A DNA stretch of 64,000 nt from an uncultured Schlesneria sp. Lineage in GTDB: Bacteria; Planctomycetota; Planctomycetia; Planctomycetales; Planctomycetaceae. Location of the stretch: assembly GCA_903871875.1 (NCBI GenBank), contig CAIQIR010000127.1:1-64000 (forward strand), given 5' to 3'. Shown here piece by piece: positions 62,784 through 64,000 of the stretch. The notes under the pieces are model-generated. The model was not told the origin of the DNA. It was given only the letters and a program-made list of their open reading frames with translations, and made no database searches. A program made the position numbers and the translations under genes. Every line of letters begins with the position of its first letter. Position 1 is the first letter of the stretch.

Positions 62784-64000
62784 ATGAACATCAAATTGCC
62801 GCCGCGATCGGCTTGGTCGATTCCTGATGACGTCATCTATTTCAATCATGGTTCGTTCGGTCCCGCACCACGGGTTGTGCAAGAGGCACGCGAGGAATTC
62901 TCTCGCCGCCTCGAATGTCAGCCGATGGATTTCTATCTGAAACAAATGGAGCCGGCGCTCGATCAAGCGATGTCGGTGTTGGCAAAATTCGTCGGTGCCG
63001 AACCTCGCGACATGGTCTTCGTAGACAATGCGACGGTGGCGATGAACATTGTCGCCGAGACGGCGGATTTGCAGGCGGGTGACGAAGTTTTACTGAATGA
63101 CCACGAATACGGAGCGGTCTTTCGGATCTGGCGGCGAAAGTGTGAACGCGTCGGGGCACGCGTCGTTAATGCACAATTGGGGGCCATTCAGAACGACTCG
63201 ACTCCATCCACGGCTTCGGTCGTTTTTGGACCACCGAGGTTGTCGAATGCGAACGAGATCTGCAATTCCCTATTCCAGGCGGTGACCGATCGAACGAAAT
63301 TAATCGTCGTCAGTCATGTGGCATCTCCTTCGGCAATCGTTCTCCCCGTGACCGAGATTTGTCGACAAGCGCGAGAACGCGGGGTGCCTGTCTGTATTGA
63401 TGGACCGCACGCCATTGCCATGCGCCACGTCAACCTGCGCGAGATTGACTGTGACTATTACTGTGCCAGTTTGCACAAATGGTTGAGTGCGCCATTTGGC
63501 TCAGGTTTTCTCTATATCAAACGGAAACTGCAGCGGAATCTGCAGCCGCACATGACCAGTTGGGGACGAAGTCTGGCGGGTTTACCCGAACGCTGGCAGG
63601 ATCAATTCAATTGGCTGGGCACGCGTGATCCGGCGCCGTTTCTGGCGGTTCCGGCAGCCATTGAATTTCTCGAGCAAACCGGACTCGAGCCATTTCGACA
63701 GTGGACACATCACTTGGCTCAGTCGGCCCGTCAGCAGCTTGAGCAGCTTTTTGGGCAGACTGCCTGGATGCCCGATTCATTGGATTGGTACGGTTCAATG
63801 GTTACGGTTCCCCTTCCCATTGGCGGAGAAAAAAGGGCGAAACCGAATTCCATGCATCCGCTGCAGCAGAAATTACGGGAACGCTTCCAGATCGAGATTC
63901 CCATCACCGAATGTCGTGGCCAATCTTTGCTGCGTGTCTCCTGCCATCTTTACAACACCTTGGAACAGATCGAATATCTGATCAATGCGCTGAAAACGGT
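62784..64000 (+). CDS. Class V aminotransferase (isopenicillin-N epimerase-like), cut by window end
   Basis: The reading frame starts with ATG at 62784, with AAGGAG about 11 bases upstream, and stays open for 405 codons to the edge, so the C-terminus is missing. The protein has fold-type I PLP features: IPDDVIYFNHGSFGPAP, EPRDMVFVDNATVAMN, VSHVASPSAIVLPVTEI, VCIDGPHAIAMRHVNL (cofactor Asp) and CASLHKWLSAPFGSGFLYI with the Schiff-base Lys. This is the isopenicillin-N epimerase-like/cysteine desulfurase-like branch. Substrate is unknown. It follows panB by 68 bases in the same direction. Confidence 0.88.
   Translation, partial: MNIKLPPRSAWSIPDDVIYFNHGSFGPAPRVVQEAREEFSRRLECQPMDFYLKQMEPALDQAMSVLAKFVGAEPRDMVFVDNATVAMNIVAETADLQAGDEVLLNDHEYGAVFRIWRRKCERVGARVVNAQLGAIQNDSTPSTASVVFGPPRLSNANEICNSLFQAVTDRTKLIVVSHVASPSAIVLPVTEICRQARERGVPVCIDGPHAIAMRHVNLREIDCDYYCASLHKWLSAPFGSGFLYIKRKLQRNLQPHMTSWGRSLAGLPERWQDQFNWLGTRDPAPFLAVPAAIEFLEQTGLEPFRQWTHHLAQSARQQLEQLFGQTAWMPDSLDWYGSMVTVPLPIGGEKRAKPNSMHPLQQKLRERFQIEIPITECRGQSLLRVSCHLYNTLEQIEYLINALKT

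Overview
The window looks like chromosomal DNA from a planctomycete (Planctomycetota, probably a Planctomycetaceae-type organism; inferred, not proven). The pointers are a secreted DUF1559 protein with a prepilin leader (30107-31246), very large exported proteins of unknown function (50711-60711), an orphan tandem-domain bacterial-microcompartment shell protein (8206-8820), a Tad pilus locus, many long and weakly conserved exported proteins, and loosely packed short operons on both strands. I see no insertion sequence, phage gene, CRISPR array, rRNA or tRNA.

Layout. 1-8.2 kb: class I/II aminotransferase with an unknown partner, an O6-alkylguanine-DNA alkyltransferase, the primary sigma factor (rpoD/sigA), a nucleoside phosphorylase-family protein and a 59-residue secreted peptide. 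8.2-16 kb: BMC shell protein, an HD-PAS-GGDEF signalling protein, MurJ, an MFS transporter and a double-GYF membrane protein. 16.5-24.5 kb: cysteinyl-tRNA synthetase with an unusual KMSKS region, a NatA/NatB-type exporter whose permease is fused to a CPBP protease, and a ThiYXZ/SsuABC-type import operon. 25-31 kb: type III pantothenate kinase, a divergent MnmE-like GTPase, LptF/G-type permease, QueC and the DUF1559 protein. 31.5-41.8 kb: sialate O-acetylesterase-like enzyme, an extremely charged Arg/Glu-rich protein, an overlapping mtaB-STAS-BtuF-like trio, a PQQ-propeller membrane protein, a secreted GH43-like propeller and a methyltransferase.

41.8-49.2 kb is a Tad/Flp-pilus cluster read on the minus strand in the order cpaA (prepilin peptidase), tadE, cpaB, terminator, tadG-like, tadA, tadB, tadC. 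It lacks a visible secretin, TadZ and Flp pilin. 49.6-64 kb runs on the plus strand: an inositol-monophosphatase family enzyme, then two giant exported membrane-anchored proteins (1133 and 2200 residues), then epmA (EF-P lysylation), panB (pantothenate synthesis) and a class V aminotransferase cut by the window edge. The giant pair is the best candidate for an undescribed system: together they seem to hold three copies of one plan (signal peptide, roughly 1000-residue beta-rich ectodomain, membrane hairpins), with the second protein being two such units joined.

Several housekeeping-type proteins carry changed key motifs: CysS without a normal KMSKS, an MnmE-like GTPase without the terminal CIGK motif and with HKVD for NKxD, an HD domain without GYP, and a sigma region 2.4 with His for the usual Gln. 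Coordinates for starts were moved from the longest open frame where a better ribosome-binding site or family alignment supported it; each case is explained in its entry.
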